A stretch of DNA of 64,000 nt from NCBI RefSeq assembly GCF_026391055.1, contig NZ_JAPLET010000020.1, forward strand, positions 124,001-188,000, given 5' to 3'. The stretch comes from Spirosoma sp. (GTDB taxonomy: Bacteria > Bacteroidota > Bacteroidia > Cytophagales > Spirosomataceae). The notes under the pieces were generated by a model, which was given only the letters and a program-made list of their open reading frames with translations, did no database searches and had not been told where the DNA came from. Below, piece after piece: positions 10,301 to 19,030 of the stretch. Position 1 is the first letter of the stretch; each line of letters starts with the position of its first letter. A program made the position numbers and the translations under genes.

Positions 10301-10656
10301 CCGTAACCGGTTACAACGACTTCGTTCAGGGTTTTGACGTCAGCAACAAGGGCGACGTTCACTTCACTTTTATTCCCAATCGTAACATCCTGGGCGGTAA
10401 ATCCTATGGCTGAGATGGTCAGCACATTCCGTCCGGAGGGTACAAGGATCGTGTACTGCCCATTGGCATCGGTAACCATACCGGTTTGGGTGCCCTTAAT
10501 AACAACGTTGGCACCAGGGAGCGGGCTGTTTTCGGCGCCGTCCGTGATTCGGCCGGTAATCCGGCGATCCTGAGCCATACTAGTCCCTGTGAATACGAAC
10601 CAACTGAGCAGAAACAGCAAAGGTATTCGGTAAACTTTTGGGTACGCGTTTTTCAT
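7318..10656 (-). CDS. SusC/RagA-family TonB-linked outer-membrane transporter
   Basis: A 1112-residue TonB-dependent transporter that moves bound ligand across the outer membrane using the proton-motive force. A Sec signal peptide ends near TSMAQD. A carboxypeptidase-D-like regulatory domain (RRITGRITDG to about residue 115) follows. Then come the TonB-box region NEVVVTGYG and the plug domain with VAQALQGRVAGV and VRIRGFGTLNDNSPLYIIDG. The remainder is beta-barrel, ending in VGLSLSF with a terminal aromatic residue as expected for BAM recognition. It is upstream of the susD-like gene in one operon. A perfect 30-bp palindrome lies 34 bp before its start and may be regulatory. The substrate is unknown. 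Confidence 0.95.
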   Translation of the reverse strand: MKNAYPKVYRIPLLFLLSWFVFTGTSMAQDRRITGRITDGAENSPLPGANVVIKGTQTGMVTDANGQYTILVPSGRNVLTISAIGFTAQDVTIGNKSEVNVALVADVKTLNEVVVTGYGAQSKRDITGAIATVSTRELLSVPATNVAQALQGRVAGVSVGNENSPGGGVIVRIRGFGTLNDNSPLYIIDGVPTKGNLNTINQNDIESLQVLKDAAAASQYGARAGNGVVIITTKKGKAGKPKLTYDAYYGVQKRGKLLDLLNTQQYADLWWESRINSGVLVNGNPRNAQFGNGPRPVIPDYIFPDGAMEGDPRVNPANYSTDIDAADFRRSKWLITKANKEGTNWMEEIFNPAPMQNHQLGVSGGTEGGRYAISLNYFNQEGIMKYTGYKRYSARANTEFNVNKRIRIGENIQVAYAERIGGPFSTRGIASNQSESNAVSFAYRIQPIVPVYDIAGNFAGTKGGDLDNARNPVADLYRNRTNINKEIRLFGNAYAELDLAKNLTARTSFGIDYNLFNVRVYTPRDFESSESAGTNQLQTRNDYEATWTWTNTLSYNTTLFDKLRLSAILGTESIKNYYEFVNAVRSRFASDDINNQYLAAGNAGTQTNDGSATYWRLASEFAVANLSFDEKYLLSGTLRRDRSSRFASDYRIAYFPALSAGWRISEEKFLKNSTAGWLNDLKIRASWGQTGNQEIGNFNPYTFYGTSPANSFYDLNGSRTSALQGYDLFQFGNAQAKWETTTQTDFGFDASLLKGKVDVNFDWFNRVTTDALFPVDLPFTAGNATNPFRNIASFRNRGVELNLSYNGKALNNELTYTLSGNISTYRNTVLTTNGDPNTQYFGFATRLPAVTVTQEGYPISAFYGYSIDGINNTPEQAASGPIWKGYNDVVTYRQANGTGVVGAGTFRYRDLNGDGLITPADRSIIGSPHPDFSYGLNVNVNYKNFGLQLFGQGVQGNQLFNYVRYWTDFPTFGGNRSLRMYEQSWRPGADNSRAMLPIVRAADNVSSVPSTYYLESGSYLRMRNIQLSYNLPRTLMSKMGMSAAQVYIQGQNLFTITKYTGMDPEINVRNSQGAVSGNTGTTAGQNQDRQIGVDEGLYPVARTVLVGLSLSF

Positions 10657-10690
10657 GATAGACTAATTAGATTAGATAAGTGATGAGTGA

Positions 10691-10720
10691 TTTGCGATGA
10701 GTATTAATACTCATCGCAAA
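10691..10720. promoter_or_regulatory. Perfect 30-bp palindrome upstream of susC
   Basis: The two 15-bp halves TTTGCGATGAGTATT and AATACTCATCGCAAA are exact reverse complements with no spacer. The element begins 34 bp upstream of the susC-like ATG. The absence of a loop suggests a dimer-binding operator rather than an RNA terminator. Confidence 0.6.
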
Positions 10721-10782
10721 TAAAAATGTTTTTAATGGAAATTTAATTCATTTTTGATGGAATATTTTTGTTTTAGCATCGT

Positions 10783-10836
10783 ATAGTACCAAAAAAGGCC
10801 ACTCAGTGCTAACCGAGTGGCCTTTTTTGGTACTAT
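10783..10836. terminator. Bidirectional-looking terminator between pgm and susC
   Basis: A long inverted repeat with arms containing GTACCAAAAAAGGCCACTC and the complement GAGTGGCCTTTTTTGGTAC around a short loop (AGTGCTAACC). The A/T runs in the stem give a T tract in either direction. It lies just past the phosphoglucomutase stop, which it probably terminates. Confidence 0.85.
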
Positions 10837-10866
10837 GAGTACTGTGGGAAAATTGAGTAATTGCCC

Positions 10867-12624
10867 TTAATTAAGGTTCAGCTCATCAATAACCCGCTGT
10901 ACTTTTGCCTTTAGTTGCGCATACGTATCATCGAACGCTTCTTTACTTTCAAGAGGCTCCACAACGCTGACGTAAAACTTGATTTTGGGCTCCGTACCCG
11001 ACGGGCGAGCGGATACTTTGGTGCCATCTTCGGTGAAGAATTGCAGCACGTTTGATGGTTCGATGCCCATTCTGCCGGATTCAATAACCGATGTTTGTCC
11101 CGTCGATGGATCAATACGAGTTAATGCTTTGTAGTCGTCCACCCGAACAACGGCAGAACCGGCAATGGATTTGGGTGGATTGGCCCGGAAATCAGCCATC
11201 ATCTGCTGAATTTCTTCGGCACCCGATTTACCTTTTTTGGTGAGCGAAACCAGGGCTTCGTAGTAGAAGCCATTTTCCTGATACATGGCCATCAGCATAT
11301 CGAACAGGCTTTTGCCCTGATCTTTCGCATAGGCGGTTAGTTCGGCAATAATGGCGCAGGACGCTATGGCGTCTTTGTCGCGTACGAAATCACCGATCAG
11401 GTAGCCGTAGCTTTCTTCGCCACCACCAATAAACTGCTCTTTGCCTTCCAGCTCGCGAATAACTTCGGCAATGTATTTGAAGCCCGTCAGGGTATTGTAG
11501 CAGTTGACCCCGTAGCGTTCGCACATCTTATCGATGAGGTCGGTGGTAACGATGGTTTTGGCAACGAACTCTTTACCCGTCAGCTTTCCCGCATCTTTCC
11601 ACGCGTTGAGCAGGTAGTAAATGATCAGGCTGGCCATCTGGTTACCGTTCAGCAATTCGAACTCGCCGTGATGATTGCGGGCACCGGCACCAACGCGGTC
11701 GGCATCGGGGTCGGTGGCCATTACGAGGTCGGCGTTTAGCGAATTGGCCAGGTCGAGTGCCAGCTGCATAGCGGCCCGTTCTTCGGGGTTTGGCGATTTC
11801 ACCGTTGGGAAATTTCCATCGGGTGTGGCCTGCTGCTCAACGATATGCACGTTGTTGAAGCCCAACGCGTCCAGAACGCGGGGTACAAGTGTGATACCTG
11901 TTCCGTGGATTGGGGTGTAAACGATGTTCAGGTTGGCCTGACGCTTGATCACATCCGGGTTTACGGCATTGGATTTAACGCGCTCAACGTAAGGGGCATC
12001 AATTTCTTCGTCGATCAGGTGAATCCGTTCGGGAATGCCGTCAAACTTGATATCATCGACGGACGTAATCTTGTTTACCTCAGCAATAATGGCTTTGTCG
12101 TGGGGAGAAACCACCTGCCCACCGTCGTTCCAGTAAACTTTATAGCCGTTGTATTCGGGGGGGTTGTGCGAGGCTGTCACGACAATACCACTCTGGCAAC
12201 CTAACTGCCGAATAGCAAAAGACAACTCTGGCGTTGGCCGCAGGCTGCTGAAAAGGTATACTTTAATGCCGTTAGCCGAAAAGATATCGGCAACCAGGCG
12301 GGCAAATTCCGGGCTCATCCGGCGGCTGTCGTGCGCAATGGCTACGCTGATATCCTGGCCGGGAAAGGCCGCATTGATGTAGTTGGAAAGCCCCTGCGTA
12401 GCAGCGCCAACCGTGTAGCGGTTCATGCGGTTTGAGCCAACGCCCAAAACGCCCCGCAGGCCACCCGTACCAAATTCAAGATCCCGGTAGAACGAGTCGG
12501 TCAGTTCGGTACTATTACCCGAGTCGATCAGGTGTTGGATGGATTCTTTGGTGGCGGCATCATAATTACCGCTAAGCCACTTATCAACGCGTTGCTGAGT
12601 AGAGGAGTCAAGGGAAGTTGTCAT
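10867..12624 (-). CDS. Phosphoglucomutase / phosphomannomutase family (alpha-D-phosphohexomutase)
   Basis: A 585-residue cytoplasmic enzyme that interconverts hexose 1- and 6-phosphates. All four family landmarks are visible. These are the phosphoserine loop TASHNPPEYNG, the metal-binding loop ATDPDADRVG, the sugar-binding loop GGGEESYGYL, and the phosphate-binding loop RPSGTEPKIKFY near the C terminus. The length fits the PGM2-like/phospho-sugar mutase group rather than shorter GlmM or ManB proteins. Whether it prefers glucose, mannose or pentose phosphates cannot be told from sequence alone. It is transcribed alone with a strong terminator. Its 5' spacer is 336 bp and AT-rich. Confidence 0.92.
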   Translation of the reverse strand: MTTSLDSSTQQRVDKWLSGNYDAATKESIQHLIDSGNSTELTDSFYRDLEFGTGGLRGVLGVGSNRMNRYTVGAATQGLSNYINAAFPGQDISVAIAHDSRRMSPEFARLVADIFSANGIKVYLFSSLRPTPELSFAIRQLGCQSGIVVTASHNPPEYNGYKVYWNDGGQVVSPHDKAIIAEVNKITSVDDIKFDGIPERIHLIDEEIDAPYVERVKSNAVNPDVIKRQANLNIVYTPIHGTGITLVPRVLDALGFNNVHIVEQQATPDGNFPTVKSPNPEERAAMQLALDLANSLNADLVMATDPDADRVGAGARNHHGEFELLNGNQMASLIIYYLLNAWKDAGKLTGKEFVAKTIVTTDLIDKMCERYGVNCYNTLTGFKYIAEVIRELEGKEQFIGGGEESYGYLIGDFVRDKDAIASCAIIAELTAYAKDQGKSLFDMLMAMYQENGFYYEALVSLTKKGKSGAEEIQQMMADFRANPPKSIAGSAVVRVDDYKALTRIDPSTGQTSVIESGRMGIEPSNVLQFFTEDGTKVSARPSGTEPKIKFYVSVVEPLESKEAFDDTYAQLKAKVQRVIDELNLN

Positions 12625-12960
12625 CGTATATTAATCAGACTGGAATTAGTTGTAAGTAACGTTGTCGTTACGTTGCAAAAAAGATAATTATTTTGGGAAT
12701 ACACCAAAAACTTTATTTATAAAATCAGCAACTGATATAAGCAGGAAGTTACTCTTCAGGTTACTGATTGCAAATGACTTTGTCGATGGCTTTTCAAGCG
12801 TTCAGTGTTTGCCGGTCAAAATTACAATTATACCACTACGCTGCAAACACATATAATAGATAACCTGATATTGAGCATCATATCTTGCCTATTCAGTAAA
12901 TATTTATTGTTATTTAGTAAATAATTGCCGATAATTATATGCATTTAACAATCTACCACC
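12625..12960. other. AT-rich spacer between divergent pgm and DUF2975 genes
   Basis: A 336-bp region without a gene that must hold two divergent promoters. A near-direct repeat TTCAGTAAATA / TTTAGTAAATAA occurs close to 12893-12922, upstream of the DUF2975/HTH pair, and could be a binding site. No consensus -7 box was seen with confidence. Confidence 0.4.
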
Positions 12961-13599
12961 ATGCACATATCTTATCTTCGGACATTAAAAGGGATTGTTG
13001 CCTTTGTTTATTATGCTTCATTAGTTGGAATGGTTGGGGGAGCGCTTGCATTAATTTATGCTTATTTTAGCCCTCTGGAGCATCTTAAATTCTATATCAA
13101 CGTCCCGATTCGACTGGGGGAAGAGGCTGTCTATGGCGACCGAGGATTTGTGGTTACGACCTATAACTCATATAGTTCATGGCTTAATTTCGATTGTTTT
13201 GACAGAAGTATGTTCGACGAAGATGCTGGACTTTATTGGAAGAATGTCATCTGCATTTTTTTGGGTGTATCTATCATTGTGATGATGTTGCGTCAGGTAA
13301 AGTTGATTCTGGACACGGTCGGCACAATCAATGTTTTTAGTACAGCCAACGTCGCCAGAATCCGGGTATTGGGGATTCTTTTGCTAATGAATAATTTTGA
13401 CGAGCCGTTATGTTGGTTCTTAATTAAGAATGATGTCGTGGCACTACTTCAAAAACATCATGCTGCGTATACCCTGGGCAGCTATGGACTACCCACTTTA
13501 TTGTCCAGTAGTTTTTTTATTGGCTTTTTATTATTCGGCTTAGCCGAAGTAATCCGTTCCGGGTTATATCTCAAAGAGGAGCAGGAGTTAACCGTCTAA
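12961..13599 (+). CDS. DUF2975-like integral membrane protein
   Basis: A 212-residue protein with about four membrane segments, near residues 14-38, 95-115, 135-158 and 175-200. Its layout is a long first loop, helices, and a short charged tail, and it is followed six bases later by a small Xre-type regulator. This is the arrangement of the DUF2975 plus YozG-like HTH pair found in many Firmicutes and Bacteroidota. The biochemical role of the pair is not established; sensing by the membrane protein and control by the HTH protein is an inference. The ATG at 12961 follows an AT-rich leader. Confidence 0.7.
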   Translation: MHISYLRTLKGIVAFVYYASLVGMVGGALALIYAYFSPLEHLKFYINVPIRLGEEAVYGDRGFVVTTYNSYSSWLNFDCFDRSMFDEDAGLYWKNVICIFLGVSIIVMMLRQVKLILDTVGTINVFSTANVARIRVLGILLLMNNFDEPLCWFLIKNDVVALLQKHHAAYTLGSYGLPTLLSSSFFIGFLLFGLAEVIRSGLYLKEEQELTV

Positions 13600-13604
13600 T
13601 TACC

Positions 13605-13835
13605 ATGCCAATAATTGTAAATGTAGACGTGATGATGGCACGTCGAAAAATGTCGCTCACTGAACTAGCTGAAAAAGTAGACCTGACACTGGCAAATTTA
13701 TCCATCTTAAAAACGGGTAAAGCCAAAGCCATTCGCTTCAATACCCTCGAAGCGCTATGCAGGGCGCTGGACTGCCAACCGGGCGATTTGCTCGAGTACG
13801 TTCCTGAGGAAAAGCAAAAAACAACTACTGACTAG
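13605..13835 (+). CDS. Small Xre/Cro-C1-type HTH regulator (YozG-like)
   Basis: A 76-residue single-domain DNA-binding protein. The helix-turn-helix is visible in MSLTELAEKVDLTLANLSILKTG, followed by FNTLEALCRALDCQPGDLLEY, which is the classic C-terminal half of this compact Xre subfamily. It starts five bases after the stop of the DUF2975-like gene, so the two are translationally linked. It probably autoregulates the pair, perhaps responding to the membrane partner; that is an inference from the widespread gene pairing. Confidence 0.88.
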   Translation: MPIIVNVDVMMARRKMSLTELAEKVDLTLANLSILKTGKAKAIRFNTLEALCRALDCQPGDLLEYVPEEKQKTTTD

Positions 13836-13868
13836 TAGACTGACGTTAGCTCAGAAAGAAATAATAAT

Positions 13869-13921
13869 CACAGAGCCATAAAGCGTACGCAGTTTTGTCT
13901 TGTTCACTTTATGGCTCTGTG
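13869..13921. repeat. Inverted repeat of CACAGAG type
   Basis: Perfect 15-bp arms CACAGAGCCATAAAG / CTTTATGGCTCTGTG separated by 23 nt, followed by GTTAAAAAG. It sits after the HTH gene, where it could end that transcript. The CACAGAG word and the trailing TGTGGTTAAA recur in the element at 43847-43935. Confidence 0.8.
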
Positions 13922-13983
13922 GTTAAAAAGATCGGGCAGGCTTGAGAAAGGCAGTGTAACAGATTGTTTATTGATTCGGTTGC

Positions 13984-15501
13984 TTAGTTGGCACGCTGCC
14001 TTTCTCCTTCGGCAGCCGTACGTCGTTGCCGGGCAGCTTTTACTTTTTGATTGCCGAAGGTGTACGATACGTTTAGCAACGCTACCCGCGTATCGTAACT
14101 GATGCGGACATGCTGGATATTTGCCGGCGCACTTAACGTGGCTATAGTCCGGTTCGTATGTATTGAATCCTGGATACTAAGCTTAACCTTTAGCTTGGTG
14201 CTAACCGCCTTTTGCAAACCTGTATTCATCGATCCCAGCCAGGGTACTGTATAAATTGCCACTACGCTCTGCGCACTCACCCGGGCACTGAACTCAGCCG
14301 TCCAGCCTTTACCCAACTGAAAGTGGTTGGATTGCAAGGGGTTGACCTGTATATTTTTCAGCTGTTCCTGTCTGTGCCGTAATGGTATTGTCGGTGCGAA
14401 CAAAGGCACTCTTAAGGCCCGTTTCCAGCTTCCATTTGTTAGAAAGCAAACGGCTGTAATCAGCTTTTGCCGTCCGAATGTCGACCGATGTGGGCATCTG
14501 GTTGTCGACCAGGGCTACGGGATATGATGCCCCGTCTGTCGATAAAACAGTAGTTATAACGAGCGTAACTTTAGATACGTACTCTGCTCAATAAAATTCC
14601 GTTTTGTCAGGTCATTGTTGGCACCCGTCCCATCGCTCTGAGCGGGCTGGTCGCGATCTGATACAAAATTCCAGTAATCACTGCCCCGGTTTAAGCTGTA
14701 ATTGCCAACAGATTGACTTTGGCTTCGCGGTGATTGAGCTGGAGGTTACCCCGCTCGCGGTCGAACCGGCCTGCGGCACCCGAAAGAGACACCGATCCAT
14801 TGGTGCCAAGATTCTGGTTTTACTTAAGGCGAATGTTGATGATGCCAGAATTACCGGAGGCATCGTAGCGGGAACCAGGATTGGTGATCAACTCAATCTT
14901 TTCGATGTTATCGCTCGGCATATTTTTCAGCATATTGACTACGTCCTGCATGGAGAGGTACGTCTGCTTGCCGTCGATCTGAACAATCACGCCATCTTTT
15001 CCCCGCAGTTGCAAGGCGTCGTTCTGCCGGTCGACCGTTACGCGGGCGCTTTTTCGAGTACTTCGAGAGCTGTGCTACCGGTGGCAATGATGCTGCCCGC
15101 TACATTGATCACCATTTGGTTGATCTCCTGCTCAACAAAGGGTTTCTTAGTCACTACGGTTACTTCTTTAAGTGTCCTGGCAGACTCGCTCAGGGTAATG
15201 GCGGGCACTTCTGAGAGCTCGTTGTTACATCAAACGGTTTCGTTCGGGTTGAGGTATAAACCACCCCCGAGGCTATCAGCCTGTATTGTCCTGGTTTAAT
15301 GGTTTCAAATACATACCCTCCCGTTTCTTTGCTGATGGTACCTTTAACCAAACTCGTATCGCGGGCGTTCGTCAGGGCCATGCTTATGAACGGTAAGTGT
15401 TTGCCGACTGCATCCCGGATGATGGTCGTTTGAGCAGACGTTGAGGTCCCGAAGGCTATTAAAAGGCTCGTAACGTGTAGACAGATGTAGCGTAGTTTCA
15501 T
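13984..15501 (-). pseudogene. Decayed outer-membrane beta-barrel receptor (CarboxypepD_reg / TonB-plug type)
   Basis: Several minus-strand fragments in different frames together resemble one outer-membrane beta-barrel family receptor. Its intact relatives are about 800 residues. From 15501 the start shows a signal peptide ending TSAQTT and a carboxypeptidase-like domain (KETGGYVFETIKPGQYRLIA). After a frameshift comes ARTLKEVTVV and ALEVLEKAP. After another comes the plug with VIVQIDGKQTYLS and ELITNPGSRYDASG. Internal barrel pieces are short and mostly missing. The last fragment ends SYTFGNQKVKAARQRR, typical of the family C terminus. At 1.5 kb with multiple frameshifts and internal deletions it cannot make a receptor. 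Confidence 0.85.
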
Positions 15502-16150
15502 AGACGTATCCAGTGGGATGGTAAACGTGTACAGCTGTTCTCAACTGCCCTGCAATATTCGACTACTAGCTAACTTGTAAGTTATTGTTTTAGACCAGAT
15601 CCAATTGGTATTGAGCCATACCTACTGTTAGAAATATTCTTTGGGTGTTTGTTGCTTAAAATAGCTGAAAATCAGTGAGAGATGCTCTGGGGTCTCACCC
15701 GACGAGATAGACGGTTTCGGATACATTATGGCCCGCCAGCAGAAGTTGGGCGGCCCGCTTTAAACGATCCTGGCAGATCGGATCATTGGCCGACTGATTG
15801 ACCGTATCCGTCTCTAAAGCGCATGAAGCTGCCCGAACAGGCGATTTATACGGACCTTTATTTGGAATAGCCTAAATTTGTGCTCCTCTGCTCAACGTCA
15901 AAAAGTAATTATGTTCCTTGTCGGGAGCTGTAATCAACTGAAGGCATGCCTACAATCGCTTTGGAACTATCTAAGAAGTAGCTGGTCGTTGTGTTCAATA
16001 GACGTTGGTTTTACAAAGTGTACAAATCAGTGCTTTTGACCAAGAGTTAAGTAGGTGGAGATTGGAATACAGGTACAACGGCTGGATAGGCAGGTTAACG
16101 GTTGTCATTTGTTGTTTTTACCTTATAAAAGCTAAAAAATAAACGCTCCT
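15502..16150. other. Spacer with gene debris upstream of the membrane protein
   Basis: About 650 bp with no intact gene. It holds the AraC-type remnant at about 15628-15850. The last 250 bp before 16151 is AT-richer and presumably holds the promoter of the following plus-strand gene. No clear promoter box was found. Confidence 0.5.
15628..15850 (-). pseudogene. Remnant of an AraC-type HTH regulator C terminus
   Basis: On the minus strand one frame reads DRLKRAAQLLLAGHNVSETVYLVG and then stops. The next frame continues with IFSYFKQQTPKEYF and a stop at 15628. Together these match the second half of an AraC-family DNA-binding domain, with the RLxxAxxLL helix, the VxExxYxVGF turn and the C-terminal FxxxFKxxxxxTPxEY. 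A frameshift lies at the conserved VGF position. No N-terminal sensor part remains. It sits just upstream of the decayed receptor, on the same strand, and may once have regulated it. Confidence 0.6.
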
Positions 16151-17899
16151 ATGTCTGCGACGCTTACCGCACCAATTACAAGTCCTCTTGCTTCCCGTTT
16201 ACAGAAAGTTGCTTCTCTACTGATTACGTTACCAATTTTCTGCTTTGTTCTCTTTGTATGGGCGTATGCCGTAAACGTGCCCTGGTTCGATGATATTGAC
16301 GCTTTTCTTGGATTTACCCTGGCCTATACCAATGCTGCGGACCTTTCCGATAAAATCTATAACATCTTTGTCCCTAACAATGAGCATCGGATTGTAGTCG
16401 CCAAACTGATTACCCTCGCCATGTATTATCTGACGGGAGAAGTCAATTTCCGGTGGCTTATTCTTATTGCGTTACTATTTATGCTGGGTACACTGGCCTT
16501 GTTTGGTCGTGTGTTTCGGTCCATGCGGGTGTCGTGGCTGTTGTTTGCACCGGTGCCTTTTCTAATGTTGCAACCACAGTATTACCTGACTAGCCTGTGG
16601 TCTATACCGGGGCTCCAGCATCCGGTGGTTATCTGTCTGACGCTGTCGTCGCTGTACTTGCTAACAAGGTCTGGCCGGAGCCAGTTTGCCGGAGCGGTAA
16701 TTATGCAGGTATTTGCGACCCTGTCCATGAGTAATGGCCTTATGGGCTGGGTCGCCGGAGGATTGGTGCTGGCCCTCCATAAAAAATGGTATAAGCTGGC
16801 CGGTTGGCTGGCTGGCAGTGTGCTTGCTATAGTACTCTATTTCTATAATTTTCAAAGCGCAAGCCGTACCGGCGAGAGTCTAGCCTATAGTCTGGCACAT
16901 CCGCTACAGGCGTTAGCTGCTCTTTTTACGTTCACAGGGGGGCTGTTCGACTTTTTACCGGCCGTCAAAAACGTATGGCGGTACGCTCCGCCAACAGTGG
17001 GTGGTGTGGTGCTGGCCATCCTGGTGTTAGGCCTGCTTTACCGTATGAATCGAAACTTGTGGACGGTTAACGCTGAACGGGTGGACGAGCGTTTGCAGAA
17101 GCGACGGTTGTTTTTTAGTGGAGCCTATATTTTCTTTTACGGCAACGCGGCTATTATCGCCCTGCTGCGGCTTCGGTACGGCTATGATGTGATGGTTGTG
17201 AGCAATTACATGATTTACCCGGCGGTTCTGACAGCACTGGTCTACCTCAATATATTGAGTGAGTGCGTCACTTGGCGGGCACAGCGCTGGTGCCTTCGTA
17301 TCGGGTTAGCAGGCAGCATATTGATCTGGCTGTTTACATACGGGTATTACTGGCCCAAAATGGCCTTTCGTAAAGAAATGTTGCTGACCAGTGCGATGAA
17401 CCAGAAACATAATGATATTGGGCTGGGTGCTACCTGGGGAACCCCCTTCGCCGATGTGGCCCGTTCAATGATGCGGGAGTCCGTCAGCCGGGGTATATAC
17501 CATTACCCCGACAGCTATATTACGCCAGTTGAACCGTTATTGATGTCGATGAACAGCACCGTAACGACTGATTCCTGTTTGTCGATGGACCTGTCTGGAG
17601 GAGGGGTAATTTATAAAACTGCCACGATGGCTAATGCGTACCCAACGGGTTTAGGCCAGGCGGCTATTGTTGTTAAGTCGAACCGGCACACAATCCTATA
17701 TGCGTCTGAAACGCCCTTTACGTTTCGGAATTTCTGGCTGAACAAACCGGTCACATCGGCACATTCAGAAATCCTGACTATCGTACTGGCACCGGGGCGT
17801 TATCAGGTAGGCGTATTGACACCCTCACAACCAAGCCAACCAGTTCAATTCAGTTGCCAGTCGTTGACGATTCCCAAGTCGTTGACGATTCCCAAGTAA
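16151..17899 (+). CDS. Polytopic membrane protein, candidate GT-C-fold glycosyltransferase
   Basis: A 582-residue protein with about ten membrane segments and a soluble C-terminal tail of roughly 140 residues. The first extracytoplasmic loop carries PWFDDIDAFL and then NNEHRIVVAK. An acidic pair in loop 1 after the first helix is the usual catalytic position in GT-C enzymes that use polyprenyl-phosphate sugars. It is clearly related to the protein at 40505-42349, sharing the DD motif, an EH pair, NFR, LQPQYY and SNG segments in the same order. I do not recognise a named family. The C terminus ends in a duplicated SLTIPK. The alpha/beta hydrolase gene follows 34 bp later. Confidence 0.7.
   Translation: MSATLTAPITSPLASRLQKVASLLITLPIFCFVLFVWAYAVNVPWFDDIDAFLGFTLAYTNAADLSDKIYNIFVPNNEHRIVVAKLITLAMYYLTGEVNFRWLILIALLFMLGTLALFGRVFRSMRVSWLLFAPVPFLMLQPQYYLTSLWSIPGLQHPVVICLTLSSLYLLTRSGRSQFAGAVIMQVFATLSMSNGLMGWVAGGLVLALHKKWYKLAGWLAGSVLAIVLYFYNFQSASRTGESLAYSLAHPLQALAALFTFTGGLFDFLPAVKNVWRYAPPTVGGVVLAILVLGLLYRMNRNLWTVNAERVDERLQKRRLFFSGAYIFFYGNAAIIALLRLRYGYDVMVVSNYMIYPAVLTALVYLNILSECVTWRAQRWCLRIGLAGSILIWLFTYGYYWPKMAFRKEMLLTSAMNQKHNDIGLGATWGTPFADVARSMMRESVSRGIYHYPDSYITPVEPLLMSMNSTVTTDSCLSMDLSGGGVIYKTATMANAYPTGLGQAAIVVKSNRHTILYASETPFTFRNFWLNKPVTSAHSEILTIVLAPGRYQVGVLTPSQPSQPVQFSCQSLTIPKSLTIPK
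17861..17896 (+). repeat. 18-bp tandem duplication at the 3' end of a gene
   Basis: TCGTTGACGATTCCCAAG occurs twice back to back directly before the TAA stop, in frame, giving SLTIPKSLTIPK. Identical copies indicate a recent duplication. Confidence 0.95.
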
Positions 17900-17933
17900 T
17901 AGAAACCTGGTAGACTTAAACCGATGCATAGGT

Positions 17934-19016
17934 ATGGAACAGGATGCCTTTTCACCAGAGCAAACGTCGAACCGACGGGATTTTATGAAGGCGCAGTTCG
18001 TTGGCGGTCTGAGCGCATTGACCGCTACGTCTGGACTGGCAGCCGGAACCTATGCCATGAATATACCTGCTAAGGCCGAATCATTACCGCCTAAAACACT
18101 TCTCAAGCACTATCAGGCCTGTTTGGGCGGGCCTTTTCCAGCCTCAGTACCTTTGCTGTCGATACTTCGGGAGACGATGCAGAAGGATGGATATCGGATC
18201 GAGTCCATTACCTACCAGGTTGGGCAGAACGAACGGGTTCCAGCTTTGTTACTTGTGCCAGACCACGTAACGACTACCCGTCCGGCTCCGGGAATTGCCG
18301 TTTGGCATCAGCATAATGGTGAGTACCATCTGGGCAAGTCAGAACCGGCGGGACTGGCCGGAAACCCCATGCACCATACCGCCGTGGCACTGGTTCGCGA
18401 AGGATACGTGGTTTTGTGCCCAGATGCCCTTTGCTTCGAAGAACGGCAGGACCCGACCGGCAAGCTAAAAGGTGGCGACTATGAGCGTTTTGAGTTTTTG
18501 CGGCAGGTAGTACGCGGACGTAGTATGGCCTGGCAGAATGCGCTGGAAATGCGTCGGGCTATCGACTACCTGTCCGGACGTCCAGACGTAATATCTACTC
18601 GAATTGGCTGTTACGGGCATTCGATGGGCTCAACCCACGCCTGGCTGGCGGCTCCGCTTGATACCCGGCTGAAATGCGTAGTCGGGAACTGTTGCCTGCC
18701 AACCTACGAAGCCATCGAAGCCGAGCATCTATTACACTGCTTCCCCAATTTTGTTCCGGGTTGGTCTCAATACGGTGACACGCCCGATATTGCCGCACTC
18801 ATTGCCCCCAGAGCCCTGCACCTTAATTTTGGTGAAGAGGATGGCGGCTCACCTATCGATTCCGTCCGACGTGGATTAATCCGCATTGAAAAGGTTTACC
18901 AGCAAGCGGGCGCATCGCAGAACTTCACCTCCTTTATCGAAGCCGGTAGAGGTCACGTTTTATCGGAGGCCATGTGGGAACACACGAAAGTGGTTTTCGC
19001 CCGGCATCTTGGGTAG
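17934..19016 (+). CDS. Tat-exported alpha/beta hydrolase (dienelactone hydrolase / acetyl-xylan-esterase-like)
   Basis: A 360-residue esterase-type enzyme. The N terminus carries a twin-arginine motif NRRDFMK and a hydrophobic stretch GGLSALTATSGLAAGTYA, so it is probably exported folded to the periplasm. The alpha/beta hydrolase core shows an HQHNGEY oxyanion-region segment, the nucleophile elbow GHSMGS (Ser), an acidic residue in FGEEDGG, and a C-terminal GHVLSE histidine. All three catalytic positions are therefore present. The substrate is unknown; relatives act on acyl or lactone esters of carbohydrates. It lies 34 bp after the membrane protein at 16151 and may be in one operon with it. 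Confidence 0.82.
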   Translation: MEQDAFSPEQTSNRRDFMKAQFVGGLSALTATSGLAAGTYAMNIPAKAESLPPKTLLKHYQACLGGPFPASVPLLSILRETMQKDGYRIESITYQVGQNERVPALLLVPDHVTTTRPAPGIAVWHQHNGEYHLGKSEPAGLAGNPMHHTAVALVREGYVVLCPDALCFEERQDPTGKLKGGDYERFEFLRQVVRGRSMAWQNALEMRRAIDYLSGRPDVISTRIGCYGHSMGSTHAWLAAPLDTRLKCVVGNCCLPTYEAIEAEHLLHCFPNFVPGWSQYGDTPDIAALIAPRALHLNFGEEDGGSPIDSVRRGLIRIEKVYQQAGASQNFTSFIEAGRGHVLSEAMWEHTKVVFARHLG

Positions 19017-19030
19017 TAAGTTGGCAAGTC

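Noticed and set aside
14604..15299. 231-codon plus-strand frame across the decayed receptor
   Set aside because: It is the complement of receptor coding sequence; the minus-strand fragments match a known family, the plus frame does not.
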